Below are positions 14,059-23,999 of a DNA stretch of 64,000 nucleotides, in pieces. Under the pieces are notes generated by a model that searched no databases, was not told the DNA's origin, and saw nothing but the letters and a program-made list of their open reading frames with translations. Origin of the DNA: DAOUBP01 sp034432655 (GTDB lineage Bacteria > Chloroflexota > Anaerolineae > CG2-30-64-16); assembly GCA_034432655.1 (NCBI GenBank), contig DAOUBP010000021.1:1-64000 (forward strand). The letters run 5' to 3'. The number at the start of each line of letters is the position of its first letter. Within the stretch, counting starts at the first letter, position 1. Both the position numbers and the translations under genes were made by a program.

Positions 14059-14408
14059 TTGGGCTGCGGCGCCCGGACGCCACTTCGGAATCCAGGGCGA
14101 CGACCCGGCGCTGCAAGCGAAAGCGGCGACCCGGCGCTGCAAGCGAAAGCGGCGACATGTCGCCGCAATCTAAAGCGGCGTCGGGCTGCCGCAAGCGAAA
14201 GCGGCGACGCGGCGCTGCAAGCGAAAGCGGCGACCCGGCGCCGCAAGCGAAAGCGGCGACCCGGCGCCGCAATCCAAAGCGGCGTCGAGCCACCGCAAGC
14301 GAAAGCGGCGACATGTCGCCGCAATCCAAAGCGGCGTCGGGCTGCCGCAAGCGAAAGCGGCGTCGAGCCGCCGCAATCTAAAGCGGCGTCGGGCCGCCGC
14401 AAGCCAAA
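14059..14408. repeat. REP-like hairpin array IV
   Basis: About thirteen 26-bp units between the isomerase gene and araD. Stems are mostly GCGGCG/CGCCGC with loops TCGGGC, TCGAGC or ACATGT, and linkers AAGCGAAA, AATCTAAA or AATCCAAA. The units GCGGCGACATGTCGCCGC are perfect 18-base palindromes. The first units next to araD are degenerate. Confidence 0.9.
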
Positions 14409-14409
14409 A

Positions 14410-15840
14410 CTACTTATGCCAGTACACGCCCCAACCCATGTACTTCCCCAGCGCCTCGTTCACCGCGGCGGCCACCTGCGAGAGGTTGATGGCCGTGTGG
14501 TGCTCGTAGCCGTTCTCGCAGATGTGGCGCAACAGGCCCTGGAGGTCCGGGATGTGGGCCACGCCGTAGCCGCCGAAGGTGTCGAGCGGATCGTCCGTCA
14601 GCTCGCCCTCGCCCACGTAGGCCAGGATGCGGCCGCTGTAGTCGTCGGTGGAGACGCGGCAGTAGGTGAACGGCTCGGCCTTGACGCGGCCGACCACCGT
14701 GCCGTAGGTGTTCTCCTTGCCCACCGTGCCGGCGATGATCGCCTGGTAATCCATCACCATGATATCCTCCGGCCGCACCGGCGCGGGCGCAAAGACATCC
14801 TTTGGCAGGTTGGAGCAGTGGAAGATGACGCACTTGTCCGGGTCATCCCCGTAGTTGTTGTTCCAGTCCACCAGCGCGCTGGGCTTGCCCGAGGCGAGCG
14901 CCATCGCGTACATGCCGATCACCCCGGCGATGTCGGTCTCGCAGGCCGAGGGCATCAGGTCGTTGCTCATGATGCTCATCAGCGTGCACGGCACGACGCC
15001 GTAGAACTCTTCCATCGCGGTCCAGCACTGCACCGCGCTGGCCACCAGCCGGTTCTCGGCCATCCAGTCGTCAATCACCACGCCCAGCCGGGCCATCTTG
15101 ACCAACGCGTCGGCCGGAGTGTTGCGCACGGGCACATAGGCCTTGATCTGTTCCACCTTCGCCTTGACCTTGGGGTCGTTCTCGGCCAGCTTCAGCGCCC
15201 GGCCGAACACCTCCGACAGGTCAATGCTCTCCACCGAGATGCCGGCGCGCTCGAGCAGCTTCTCGCTGTAGCGCACGGTGATGAACGCGGCCGGCCGCGC
15301 GCCGATCACGCCCACGCGCGCGCCGCGCAGGCCCCGCACCACCCGACAGGTCGCCGCGAAGTTGCGCAGGTCGGCCCGGAAGCTGGCGCTTTCGGGATCC
15401 ACGGTGTGCAGGGTGGTCAGCGAATACTTGACCCCGTACTGGCGCAGGTTGTTGCAGACCGACATCTTGCCGCAGAAGGAATCGCGGCGGTCGGCCACGG
15501 TCATCTTGCCGGCCACGTCGGGGAACGCATGGATCAGCACGGGCACATCGAGCCCGCTCCAGCGCATCACGTTGGCCACCGCGCGCTCGTCGCCGAAGTT
15601 GGGCAGGGTGACGAGCACGCCGTCAATCTCATCGGCGTGCTGCTTGAAGAGCGCGGCGCACTTCTCCGCGTCGCTCACGCTCTCCACGCTGCCGTAGGTC
15701 GTGTCTTCGGGGCCGAGCGCGATGGCCTTGATCCCCTCTTCCTCCAGCACCTTCAAGATGGTCTGGCGGCCGGTCTCGCACAGATGGGCCGGAAAGAAGC
15801 CCCGGTTGCCAACGATGACGCCCAAAGTGACTTGCTTCAT
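14410..15840 (-). CDS. L-fucose/L-arabinose isomerase-family protein
   Basis: A protein of 476 aa of the fucose/arabinose isomerase superfamily: N-terminal Rossmann-like part with VIVGNRGFFPAH and DGVLVTLPNFGDE, central LIHAFPD, CNNLRQYGVKYS and ARVGVIGARP, and a catalytic region with CWTAMEEFYGVVPCT, LMPSACETDIAG, DWNNNYGDDPDKC and a C-terminal EHHTAI. It would convert an aldose (L-arabinose, L-fucose or similar) to its ketose using a divalent metal. The substrate cannot be fixed from sequence. AGGAGCAAAAGACC precedes ATG 15840. It is upstream of araD on the same strand; no kinase is adjacent. Confidence 0.8.
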   Translation of the reverse strand: MKQVTLGVIVGNRGFFPAHLCETGRQTILKVLEEEGIKAIALGPEDTTYGSVESVSDAEKCAALFKQHADEIDGVLVTLPNFGDERAVANVMRWSGLDVPVLIHAFPDVAGKMTVADRRDSFCGKMSVCNNLRQYGVKYSLTTLHTVDPESASFRADLRNFAATCRVVRGLRGARVGVIGARPAAFITVRYSEKLLERAGISVESIDLSEVFGRALKLAENDPKVKAKVEQIKAYVPVRNTPADALVKMARLGVVIDDWMAENRLVASAVQCWTAMEEFYGVVPCTLMSIMSNDLMPSACETDIAGVIGMYAMALASGKPSALVDWNNNYGDDPDKCVIFHCSNLPKDVFAPAPVRPEDIMVMDYQAIIAGTVGKENTYGTVVGRVKAEPFTYCRVSTDDYSGRILAYVGEGELTDDPLDTFGGYGVAHIPDLQGLLRHICENGYEHHTAINLSQVAAAVNEALGKYMGWGVYWHK

Positions 15841-15972
15841 GGTCTTTTGCTCCTCGTCCTTACATTATGATCTGCCAGCATCTATCTGATCACAGGTGCG
15901 ATCCACGGCACCCTCTCCTGGATCGTCCGCCACGCCGACCTGTAATCTACACCGAAGCAGACGAAAATCAGC

Positions 15973-16341
15973 CTATCGCCGATACCCCGGCTGGCTCTGG
16001 ATCACCTCGATGAACGCCAGCATGTTCTCCAGCGGTACATCCCCCTCCACCGCGTGCGCCGGCGCGAAGATGTAGCCGCCGTCGCGGCCCGGCTCGAGCA
16101 GGCGTCGCGTCTCGGCCCGCACGTCGTCCGGCGTGCCGTAGGGCAGGGTCCGCTGCGTCGAGAGGCCGCCGTGGAACGCCAGCCGGCCGCGATACTTCGG
16201 CACCAGGCTGTACACGTCCATCACCTCGGGCTGGAACGGATTGGGCACGTCCAGGCCGATCTCGATCAGCTCCGGGATGATGGGCCGGATATCGGATATT
16301 GTCGTCGGAAGGGTGGCAAAACGAACGCTCTCCGTTATCAA
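15973..16341 (-). pseudogene. Uroporphyrinogen-decarboxylase family remnant (C-terminal part)
   Basis: This frame of about 122 codons matches only the C-terminal third of URO-D family proteins: ELIEIGLDVPNPFQPE, RLAFHGGLSTQRTLPYG, GGYIFAPAHAVEGDVPLENM. A complete member has about 330-380 aa, so the N-terminal two thirds are gone. The upstream sequence changes frame and runs into the end of tldE, so the remnant was probably cut by a deletion next to that gene. Not expected to be functional. Confidence 0.75.
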
Positions 16342-16350
16342 CTGAACAAC

Positions 16351-17667
16351 CTACTTCGCCACCACGCTCAGCCCACCCACCTGGATGTACGGCAACAGGC
16401 CGGGGAACCAGGCAACCGGGCCGCTGACCCACTCGCGCTCCCGGCTGATGGCCGTGATATCCCGCAGCGCGTCGTAGGCGTTGCCGGCCAGCATCACATC
16501 CTTCACCCGGCCGACGATCTGGCCGTCCTCGATTTTGTAGCCCAGGAAAACGTTGACCGAGAAGTCGCCGTTGATGGGGTTGCCCTGGCCCAGCCCCAGG
16601 AAGTCGTGCACCAACAGCCCGTGGCGGATGCCGCGCACCATCTCTGCGTACGGGGTCGCGCCCGGGGCGATCACCAGGTTGCTGGGCCGGCGTTGGGAGC
16701 CGTGACCGGTGGGCTGCGCGCCGGCGCGGGCAGCCGTGTCCAGATCATAGATGAAGTTCCGCAGCACGCCGTTCTCGATCAGCGTCAGAGGCCGGCGCAC
16801 AACCCCCTCGTCGTCGAACGCGGCGCTGGCCGGGCCGTAGTCAATGGTCGGGTCATCCAGCAAAGTGAAGCTGGGATGGGCGACCATCTGGCCCAGCCGG
16901 TCGCGCAGGGGCGAAGCACCCAGCAGCGCGTTCTTGCCGTCCAGCCCCAGCAGCAGGCTCAGAAGCAGCACGATGGAACCACCGGGCGTGAAGATCACCG
17001 GCATCTCCCCGCTGGTGATCGGCGCAATGCGTTCGGCCATGCGGAAGTACTGGATGGCCCGATCAGCGATCTCCTCAGTGTCCACCGCGCGACGCTTTTG
17101 CGCCAGGCCGTACCCCGCGTACAGGATGTCGTTGCCGCGCACCAGTTCGCCGCCCGCGCCGACCTCCAGGTCGGTATGTTCCTCCGCGTACGCAGCCCCG
17201 GCCGAGTTGGCGAACGCCACCACCGCCAGCGCCTTGCTCACCTCGGCGGCCGCCTGGATCTCCGGGTTAGCGGCCTTTACCATCTCCATCATGTGCTGGC
17301 CAAGCTGGATCATCTCCGGCTTGGCCAATGTATACAGCTCCGGGTCGGCGGTGACCACTGCAGGGGGCTCTGCAGGGCCGGGCAACGTAAAATGCGCCGG
17401 GCTGCCGAACTCAGCGGCCTCCAATGCCCGCGTCACCACGCCTTCAATGTCAGTTGGGTCGGTAGTGCTCGATGTGCCCACCTTGCCGTCCACGATCACC
17501 TTCACCTGGATGTCGGTGCGTTGCGCAGAGGCGGCGGACTTCAGGCGATCGTGCTCGAACTGCACATCGCTCTTCTCCCGGCGGCTCACGACCGCCTGGG
17601 CGCCCTGCGCGCCGCGGCGCATGGCCTCTGCCACCAGACGCTCGGCGATGGCCGTATCTGCGCTCAT
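16351..17667 (-). CDS. tldE: TldE/PmbA-type metalloprotease subunit
   Basis: A protein of 438 aa, TldD/PmbA family. It lacks the HExxxH zinc motif of TldD, as expected for the TldE partner, and has the C-terminal signature NLVIAPGATPYAEMVRGI and GLLVHDFLGLGQ. The ATG at 17667 has GGAGGTGT upstream and overlaps the stop of the TldD gene (ATGA), so the two are translationally coupled. TldD/TldE form a heteromeric protease that trims peptides, including modified natural products and antitoxins. No peptide precursor is seen nearby. Confidence 0.88.
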   Translation of the reverse strand: MSADTAIAERLVAEAMRRGAQGAQAVVSRREKSDVQFEHDRLKSAASAQRTDIQVKVIVDGKVGTSSTTDPTDIEGVVTRALEAAEFGSPAHFTLPGPAEPPAVVTADPELYTLAKPEMIQLGQHMMEMVKAANPEIQAAAEVSKALAVVAFANSAGAAYAEEHTDLEVGAGGELVRGNDILYAGYGLAQKRRAVDTEEIADRAIQYFRMAERIAPITSGEMPVIFTPGGSIVLLLSLLLGLDGKNALLGASPLRDRLGQMVAHPSFTLLDDPTIDYGPASAAFDDEGVVRRPLTLIENGVLRNFIYDLDTAARAGAQPTGHGSQRRPSNLVIAPGATPYAEMVRGIRHGLLVHDFLGLGQGNPINGDFSVNVFLGYKIEDGQIVGRVKDVMLAGNAYDALRDITAISREREWVSGPVAWFPGLLPYIQVGGLSVVAK

Positions 17668-19034
17668 TGGACACCTCCTACCACGCATTCTCGGATGCGC
17701 ACATGCGGCCCGCCGGTGCCCACGCGCAGGGGGTGCTGATTGCCCTTGCCGCAGCCGCCCGGCCCGTTGGGATACCACGCCACGTCGTCGCCGATGGCGT
17801 CAATCGCCAGCAGGGTCTCGAACACATTGCCCGTCAACACCACATCGCGCACCATCTCGGCCAGCCGGCCGTCACGGATCATGTAGCCGTAGGCCGCGCT
17901 GAAGGTGAACATTTCCATCGCGGTCTGCCCGCCGATGGCGTCCACCGCATACACGCCAAGCTTCACATCCCTGAGCATGTCTGCAAAACGGTCCGGGCCG
18001 GCTGCGATGTAGGTGTTGGTCATCCGCACGATAGGCGGATGGTGGAAGTGCACGGCACGCGCGTTGCCCGTGGGCACCTCGCCCATCTTGCCGGCCGTCT
18101 CGCGTGAATGCAAGCGGCCGACCAGGATGCCGTCTTTGACCAGGTAGTTCTTACGCATCGGGGTCCCTTCGTGATCGTAGCGATGGGTGCCCAGGCCGCC
18201 GGGCAGCGATCCATCGTCCAGGATGTTCAAGCCATCCACGCCGAAGCGCTTGCCGATTTGCATCAGCGCCTGCATGCGCGGGTTCTCGTACACGAAGTCT
18301 GCCTCGCTGAGATGGCCGAACGCCTCATGCGTGAAGATGCCGGTGAGCCGCGGGTCGGTGATCACGGTGTATTTGCCGCCCGTCACAGTGGGCGCAGCCA
18401 GCAATTGCACTGCGCGCTGCGCGGCTGCCTCGGCTTTGGCATGTAATCCCTCTACGGTCTGAAAGCCGTCGAAACCGCCGGCCGTCTCGCGCGCGGTCTG
18501 CACGATGTCGCCATCGCGGGCCACGGCTGCGATCATGGCGTAGATGTTCGGCTCCTCCTCCTCGATGTACGCGCCCTCGCTGGACGCGAACCAGCGCATC
18601 TTGAAGGTGTCGCCGTAACGCACGGCCGAGGTCTGGATCTTGGGATGGTGGCCGAGCACGATCCGGTTGTACTCCTCCATCAGCGCCTTCTTGCGGGCCA
18701 GCGGCACCGCCCGGAAGTCGGTCAGCATGGGCACGGTCACGCGGTCAACAACCGGGGCGACCGGGGCGAAATACGTCTTGTCGCGGCCTACCAGCCGGGC
18801 GATCTCGCACGCCTCGCGCACGCGACCCGGCAGGTCATCCAGATCGTTGAAGGTGGCGTAGCCCCAGCCCCCTCTGTACAACGCCCGCACGATACCGCCC
18901 ACGGTGCGGGACGAGCCGATGCTGTCCAGGTCAGGACCACGGAAAGTGATCCAGGTGCTGGCCTGATCCTCGATGCGGATGTCGGCGTATTCGACATCCT
19001 GTACTTTCAACGCCTCCATCAGGCGATCGCGCAT
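17664..19034 (-). CDS. tldD: TldD metalloprotease subunit
   Basis: A protein of 456 aa from the ATG at 19034. The zinc-binding signature HEAFGHLSEAD is present in the middle, followed by GSLPGGLGTHRYDHEGTPM and a C-terminal GGCGKGNQ, all typical of TldD. It is the catalytic partner of TldE encoded next with a 4-base overlap. The hypothetical longer start at 19094 adds a poorly conserved leader and is rejected. A 33-bp palindrome lies about 90 bases upstream. Confidence 0.9.
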   Translation of the reverse strand: MRDRLMEALKVQDVEYADIRIEDQASTWITFRGPDLDSIGSSRTVGGIVRALYRGGWGYATFNDLDDLPGRVREACEIARLVGRDKTYFAPVAPVVDRVTVPMLTDFRAVPLARKKALMEEYNRIVLGHHPKIQTSAVRYGDTFKMRWFASSEGAYIEEEEPNIYAMIAAVARDGDIVQTARETAGGFDGFQTVEGLHAKAEAAAQRAVQLLAAPTVTGGKYTVITDPRLTGIFTHEAFGHLSEADFVYENPRMQALMQIGKRFGVDGLNILDDGSLPGGLGTHRYDHEGTPMRKNYLVKDGILVGRLHSRETAGKMGEVPTGNARAVHFHHPPIVRMTNTYIAAGPDRFADMLRDVKLGVYAVDAIGGQTAMEMFTFSAAYGYMIRDGRLAEMVRDVVLTGNVFETLLAIDAIGDDVAWYPNGPGGCGKGNQHPLRVGTGGPHVRIRECVVGGVQ

Positions 19035-19120
19035 GCTACAACCTCCACTGCAAGGGGAAGGGGGTTCGAGTAATTGCCCCTTGCATTGTAACACGCTGTG
19101 GGCAATTCGGGGGAAAAAAC

Positions 19121-19151
19121 ATGCCAGGCACCTTTCTGGTGCCTGGCACGT
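19121..19151. repeat. GTGCCAGGC palindrome, copy 2
   Basis: ATGCCAGGCACC, loop TTTCT, GGTGCCTGGCACGT, between tldD and the permease gene. Same family as 1017-1049 and 61441-61520. Confidence 0.8.
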
Positions 19152-19179
19152 GACTCCGTGATTCGTGCACTTTGATCTG

Positions 19180-20149
19180 TTACGCCCGGATCTCCTGGCG
19201 TTGGAACAGCATGTACGCCAACGCGAAAAACACGATGGTTGCGGCGATCAGGCCGGTGAGCTGTGGCCAGATGATGGCCAGGCTTTGATCCACCGGCAGC
19301 GGCGCGCCGAGCAGCGCGCCCTGCAACTGGATCGGCAACACCAGGCCCACCGAGCGCAGGGTCGGCTGCAGCAACGCCAGCATCGCCTCGCTGTAGAGCG
19401 TATTGGGCGACACGCGGCTCAACGCCAGCGCCAGCTCGGCCTGGGCCACGATCTCATCCGGCAGCCCGTACTGCACCGGCGCAAAGGCCTGGGCCAACAA
19501 GCTGGCCAGGATGCCCCAGAACACGGTGAAGAAGAGCCACACCGCAATGGCAGCCAGCGCTGCAGAGGCCGGCTGGCGGAACACCACGGAAAAGACCATC
19601 CCCAGGGCCAGCCAGATGCCGCCGTAGGCGACGGTAGCCAGCAGGAAGAGCAGGCTGCGCGCCACCTCCTCACCGCTGGGCGGCACGCCCAATCCCACCA
19701 GCCCCAGGCCGATGATCAACAGCCAGATAGCGGTCAACACCAGCGCCAGGGTGAACAACCCGCCCAGGAACTTGCCCAGCAACAGCGCGTCGCGATAGAT
19801 CGGCTGGGCCAGCACCCGGGACATGGTGCGCCGGTTGAACTCGCCGTTGATCGAATCGAACGCCAGCGCAATGGCCACCAGGGGCACCAGGAAACCGAGG
19901 AACCCCACAAACGCCGGCAACGGATCGCGGCCGATGGTGAACAACTTCAACAGCACAAACGGATCCTGGCCCACGCTCTCCCGGATGTTCTGCATGGCAC
20001 CGTAAACCGTGCCGGCCGCGGTCAGGATGATCAACAGCTCCAGGATGTACATGCGCACGCTGGTCAGATGGTCGGCCATCTCCTTGGCCACCACCGCCCA
20101 CAAGCCGACCCAGGGCGAGCCCTCCCGCCGCGTCCGGCCGATGTTGAGC

Positions 20150-20166
<17 letters not shown>
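19180..20166 (-). CDS. ABC-2 type transporter permease
   Basis: A protein of 328 aa with about six transmembrane helices: MYILELLIILTAAGTVYG, VGFLGFLVPLVAIALAFD, then SINGEFNRRTMSRVLAQPIYRD, the typical ABC-2 cytoplasmic loop, and helices near LALVLTAIWLLIIGLGLVG, SAALAAIAVWLFFTVFWGIL and the C-terminal IAATIVFFALAYMLF. It forms the membrane channel for the ATPase encoded immediately upstream; the start overlaps its 3' end by 17 bases. The NEW3 protein further upstream completes a recurrent three-gene exporter unit. Substrate unknown. Confidence 0.87.
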
Positions 20167-21100
<934 letters not shown>

Positions 21101-21254
21101 GCCTCAACCCTCCTCTCTTGGAAATGTGGACGCCGGGGTTTGGTGCGCGGCCTACTTCAGGGCTTCGGCACACAACCCCGCACCGGTGTGCTGCGTCCAG
21201 CCGCGCACATCCTCAAAGTGCAGCGTCTAGCCCCGGCGCTTCTGCCCGACCGGA

Positions 21255-22430
21255 TCAGCGCCGGCCGAAGCGTGCCACGACCAGCCCGACGGCCAGCACC
21301 GCCACCGCGATCAACGCCACACCGGCCACCCCCCACAAGGTAGAAGTGGTGACCGTGATGCGGAAATCGGCCGAGACATTGGCGCCGCCATCCGGCCGCG
21401 CCCGCAACGTGACGATGTAGTCCCCGGCCAAAGCCTTATCGGCCGGCCGCAGCTTGGCCGTGACCTCCACCTGCTGGCCCGCAGCGATCTCATCTACCTT
21501 CTTCGGGTCAAAGGTCACCGTCCAACCGGACGGCTCGGACGAGCTGAACTCCACCGCCCGGGCAGCTGCCGTGCCGGTGTTCTTCACGGTGAGCTTCAAC
21601 GCGGTCTCCTGGCCGATGGTGGCCTTGCCGGAGAGACGGCCGTCGGCCGTGGTGATGGACAAGCTGGGCTGGCCGGTCACCTCGGCGTTCACGTTAAGGC
21701 TGGCGCTCAAGTTGCCGGCCTCGGCCCGGAAGGTGATGGGATATGTGCCCGCCTGCGGCTCGATGAAAGCCTTCACCTCAGCGCTCACGCTCTTGGAGCG
21801 GTTGGCCTCCACCGGCAGGTTGCTGACCTCCTGGCCGCTGTAACGGAAGGTGACCTGGAAGCCCGTGGGCAAATTGGCCGACAGGTTCACCGATAGATCT
21901 TCATCGCCGTCGTTCTTCAAGGTCAGGTTCCAACGGAACGTGGTTGTCGGCGCCCCCTTGATGGTCAGCAGGTCGCTGGTCTCCATGGAGAGCTTGGCGG
22001 GCACCTTCTCGCGCACGGTCAGCTCGATGGGCAACTCAGACTGAACCCCATCCCCGCGCGCCACCACCAGGAAACGGTAAGTTCCCGGCTGCACACCTTT
22101 AGGCGGCTCAAGACGCAGATCCACCGAAGCAGTCGTGGTGGGGTCAACGAACACCGACTGCACAATACGACCTCCCCCTCGGAAGGTGGCGGTCCAACCC
22201 TGCGGCACCTCACGCAGTTCCAACCGCACGACCTGCGCGGGATAAGTGCTGCGCAGCCTCAACGAGAGGGTCACATCCTCCGCCAGGCCGATGGTCTGAG
22301 CGGGATAGGTGGTAGAAAGGGTGAAGGCCGGTGCTTCGGGGGTTGGCGTCTGCGCCAGGGCACTCTGCACCATGCCAGGCAGCAACGCCAGAGCAACGGC
22401 CAACGCTACCAACACACGAACACCTCGCAT
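21255..22430 (-). CDS. Secreted NEW3-domain protein with C-terminal membrane anchor
   Basis: A protein of 391 aa. Signal peptide at 1-27 (VALALLPGMVQSALAQ), then three Ig-like/NEW3 repeats with the pattern PxGWxVTF and a following G-x-Y segment (YRFLVVARGDG, YPITFRAEAG, YIVTLRARPDG), and a C-terminal helix LWGVAGVALIAVAVLAVGLV ending in RFGRR. NEW3 proteins of this layout recur next to ABC-2 exporters; they may act as an extracytoplasmic partner. Function unknown. AGGAGG sits before the ATG at 22430. Confidence 0.85.
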   Translation of the reverse strand: MRGVRVLVALAVALALLPGMVQSALAQTPTPEAPAFTLSTTYPAQTIGLAEDVTLSLRLRSTYPAQVVRLELREVPQGWTATFRGGGRIVQSVFVDPTTTASVDLRLEPPKGVQPGTYRFLVVARGDGVQSELPIELTVREKVPAKLSMETSDLLTIKGAPTTTFRWNLTLKNDGDEDLSVNLSANLPTGFQVTFRYSGQEVSNLPVEANRSKSVSAEVKAFIEPQAGTYPITFRAEAGNLSASLNVNAEVTGQPSLSITTADGRLSGKATIGQETALKLTVKNTGTAAARAVEFSSSEPSGWTVTFDPKKVDEIAAGQQVEVTAKLRPADKALAGDYIVTLRARPDGGANVSADFRITVTTSTLWGVAGVALIAVAVLAVGLVVARFGRR

Positions 22431-22576
22431 AGATGCAACCTCCTTTGCTTCCGATGAGATAAAAAGCGCGGTCAGGGCGCTACTTTCGGCCTCGGATTTT
22501 CAGACACGGGTGTTAATCGGGCATTAGTGAAACATTAGAAAAACGCAAGAAGATATCGGCGTGCGCGACGTCTGAT

Positions 22577-22630
22577 TTCACAACTTCTTCATAACTTTGC
22601 CATACCACCTTCACAGCTTCGTTGTATCCT
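22577..22630 (+). promoter_or_regulatory. Direct-repeat activator box and -10 of the DUF4405 gene
   Basis: Four 11-base units in phase: TTCACAACTTC (22577-22587), TTCATAACTTT (22588-22598), a weak unit, and TTCACAGCTTC (22610-22620), then four bases and TATCCT (22625-22630). This matches the spacing at 304-335 before DUF2202. It fits an OmpR/PhoB-family activator site. Confidence 0.55.
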
Positions 22631-22675
22631 CAGGCTAGCTCACAGAGCCGAAGTTCCACACCAAAGGAGTTCACA

Positions 22676-23314
22676 ATGACGAAAGGCACGGTTTCCAGAC
22701 AGACACGCAATAACTGGCTGATTGACGCCGCAGTGTTCATCGGCGGGGTCATCGCAGCCATCACGGGCATCTACTTTCTTTTTCTGCCCGTGGGCGGCTA
22801 CCAGGGCGGACGCAACCCGTGGTACGGCGTGACGATCCTGTTCGAGCGCCATACCTGGGACGACCTGCACACCTGGTCAGGTGTCTTGATGATAGCGGCT
22901 GCTGCGGTTCACTTCGCGATTCACTGGCAATGGGTGCAGGGCACAGCAAAACGCCTGGCGAAGTCTCTGACCGGCAAGGGCGCCGGGATGAACCGGCACG
23001 GCTACTTCAACGTGATCGTTGATGCCACTGTAGCGACCAGCTTCCTGTTGGCCGCGGTTTCGGGGCTCTATTTCCTGTTCGCCGGCAGCGGGCCGATCGC
23101 AGTCCCATTCATCTTCGACCGGATAACGTGGGATCTGATCCACACCTGGTCCGGCGTGTTCTTGATCAGCGCAGCAGTCATTCACTTCGCCATCCATTGG
23201 CGATGGGTGACCAAAGTGACCCGCAACGTGTTCCGCTCCTGGCAGCCAGAAGGCGCGCGCCCAGGCAGAACCGTGCAGGGCCAACTGGGAGCACAACAAA
23301 CTCCCCTCAACTAA
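22676..23314 (+). CDS. DUF4405 membrane protein (two cytochrome-b-like modules)
   Basis: A protein of 212 aa with four transmembrane helices arranged as two similar modules: each ends TWD-x-x-HTWSGV followed by VHFAIHWQWV or IHFAIHWRWV. The paired histidines (LHTWSG and HFAIHW in each half) are the expected haem ligands in DUF4405 proteins, so a small haem-bearing membrane electron carrier is likely. ATG 22676 has AAAGGAG upstream; an earlier in-frame start at 22622 falls inside the promoter. The next gene is 35 bases downstream and probably in the same transcript. Confidence 0.8.
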   Translation: MTKGTVSRQTRNNWLIDAAVFIGGVIAAITGIYFLFLPVGGYQGGRNPWYGVTILFERHTWDDLHTWSGVLMIAAAAVHFAIHWQWVQGTAKRLAKSLTGKGAGMNRHGYFNVIVDATVATSFLLAAVSGLYFLFAGSGPIAVPFIFDRITWDLIHTWSGVFLISAAVIHFAIHWRWVTKVTRNVFRSWQPEGARPGRTVQGQLGAQQTPLN

Positions 23315-23349
23315 CCAAAACAACTTCGTGGTGAAAAAGGAGAACAACT

Positions 23350-23922
23350 ATGTTGAAGAAAGTCGTCGTGGGCGCCCTGTTGACCGGCCTGGTGGCCGTG
23401 CTGATCTGGGGCGCCATCAACAGGACCAATGCGCTTGCTGGCCGGGGCGACGGCGGCACCGGACATCGCGGCTGGAGCACAGAGATAAACGCGCCGGAGG
23501 ACAATGGGCTGGGCGGCGGGCGCTGGAGCCAGGAGGCCCAACAAGCCGGCGGTTGGGGCGGCGGGCGCTGGGGACAGGCGGCCGGCAATCAGAGCGGCAG
23601 CGCAACCGGCGGCCTCCCGCAGGCAGATAGCCGGCCCCAAACGTGGGTGACCCTGCAGGGACAGGTGATCAGCGCTGCGGATGACCTGATCGAAATCGAG
23701 ACCACGACGGGCGTCGTGATCCCCTTTGAGGGGCAACCGTTGCGATTTGCACTGCAGCAACAGTTCACAGCCCGGGTAGGAGATGCGGTGGTCGTCAAAG
23801 GCTTTGAGGAGGACGGTGAGTTCAAGATCGGGCAGATCACCAATCTGACCAACGGGGCGACCGTGACCCTGCGTGACGTCACCGGCCGGCCGGGCTGGGC
23901 CGGCCGGGGCAGGCGCTGGTAA
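23350..23922 (+). CDS. Exported Gly/Trp-rich protein with small beta domain
   Basis: A protein of 190 aa, family not recognised. Residues 1-30 are a signal or membrane anchor (VVVGALLTGLVAVLIWGAI). Residues 30-85 are Gly-rich with repeats GGGRWSQEAQQAGGWGGGRWG. Residues 98-175 look like a small OB/beta-barrel domain (VTLQGQVISAADDLIEIET, then FEGQPLRFALQQQF and VVVKGFEEDGEFKIGQI). It follows the DUF4405 membrane protein and may bind metal or protein on the outside of the cell; this is inference from context. AAGGAGAAC precedes the ATG. Confidence 0.6.
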   Translation: MLKKVVVGALLTGLVAVLIWGAINRTNALAGRGDGGTGHRGWSTEINAPEDNGLGGGRWSQEAQQAGGWGGGRWGQAAGNQSGSATGGLPQADSRPQTWVTLQGQVISAADDLIEIETTTGVVIPFEGQPLRFALQQQFTARVGDAVVVKGFEEDGEFKIGQITNLTNGATVTLRDVTGRPGWAGRGRRW

Positions 23923-23924
23923 CA

Positions 23925-23990
23925 GAAGTAGAGAAGTAGAATAGAAGTAGGGCAACCCCTGTGGAGTTGCCCTACTTCTACTTCTGACGG
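23925..23990. repeat. AGAAGTAG tandem units and GGGCAAC palindrome, copy 2
   Basis: Short AGAAGTAG/GAATAG units lead into a palindrome (AGTAGGGCAAC, loop CCCTGTGGA, GTTGCCCTACT, 23946-23975) and the complementary TTCTACTTCT. It lies between convergent genes. Confidence 0.65.
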
Positions 23991-23999
23991 CCGACAACT

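Noticed and set aside
16054..17739. Forward frames opposite tldD/tldE
   Set aside because: No family features; complement of well-defined TldE sequence.
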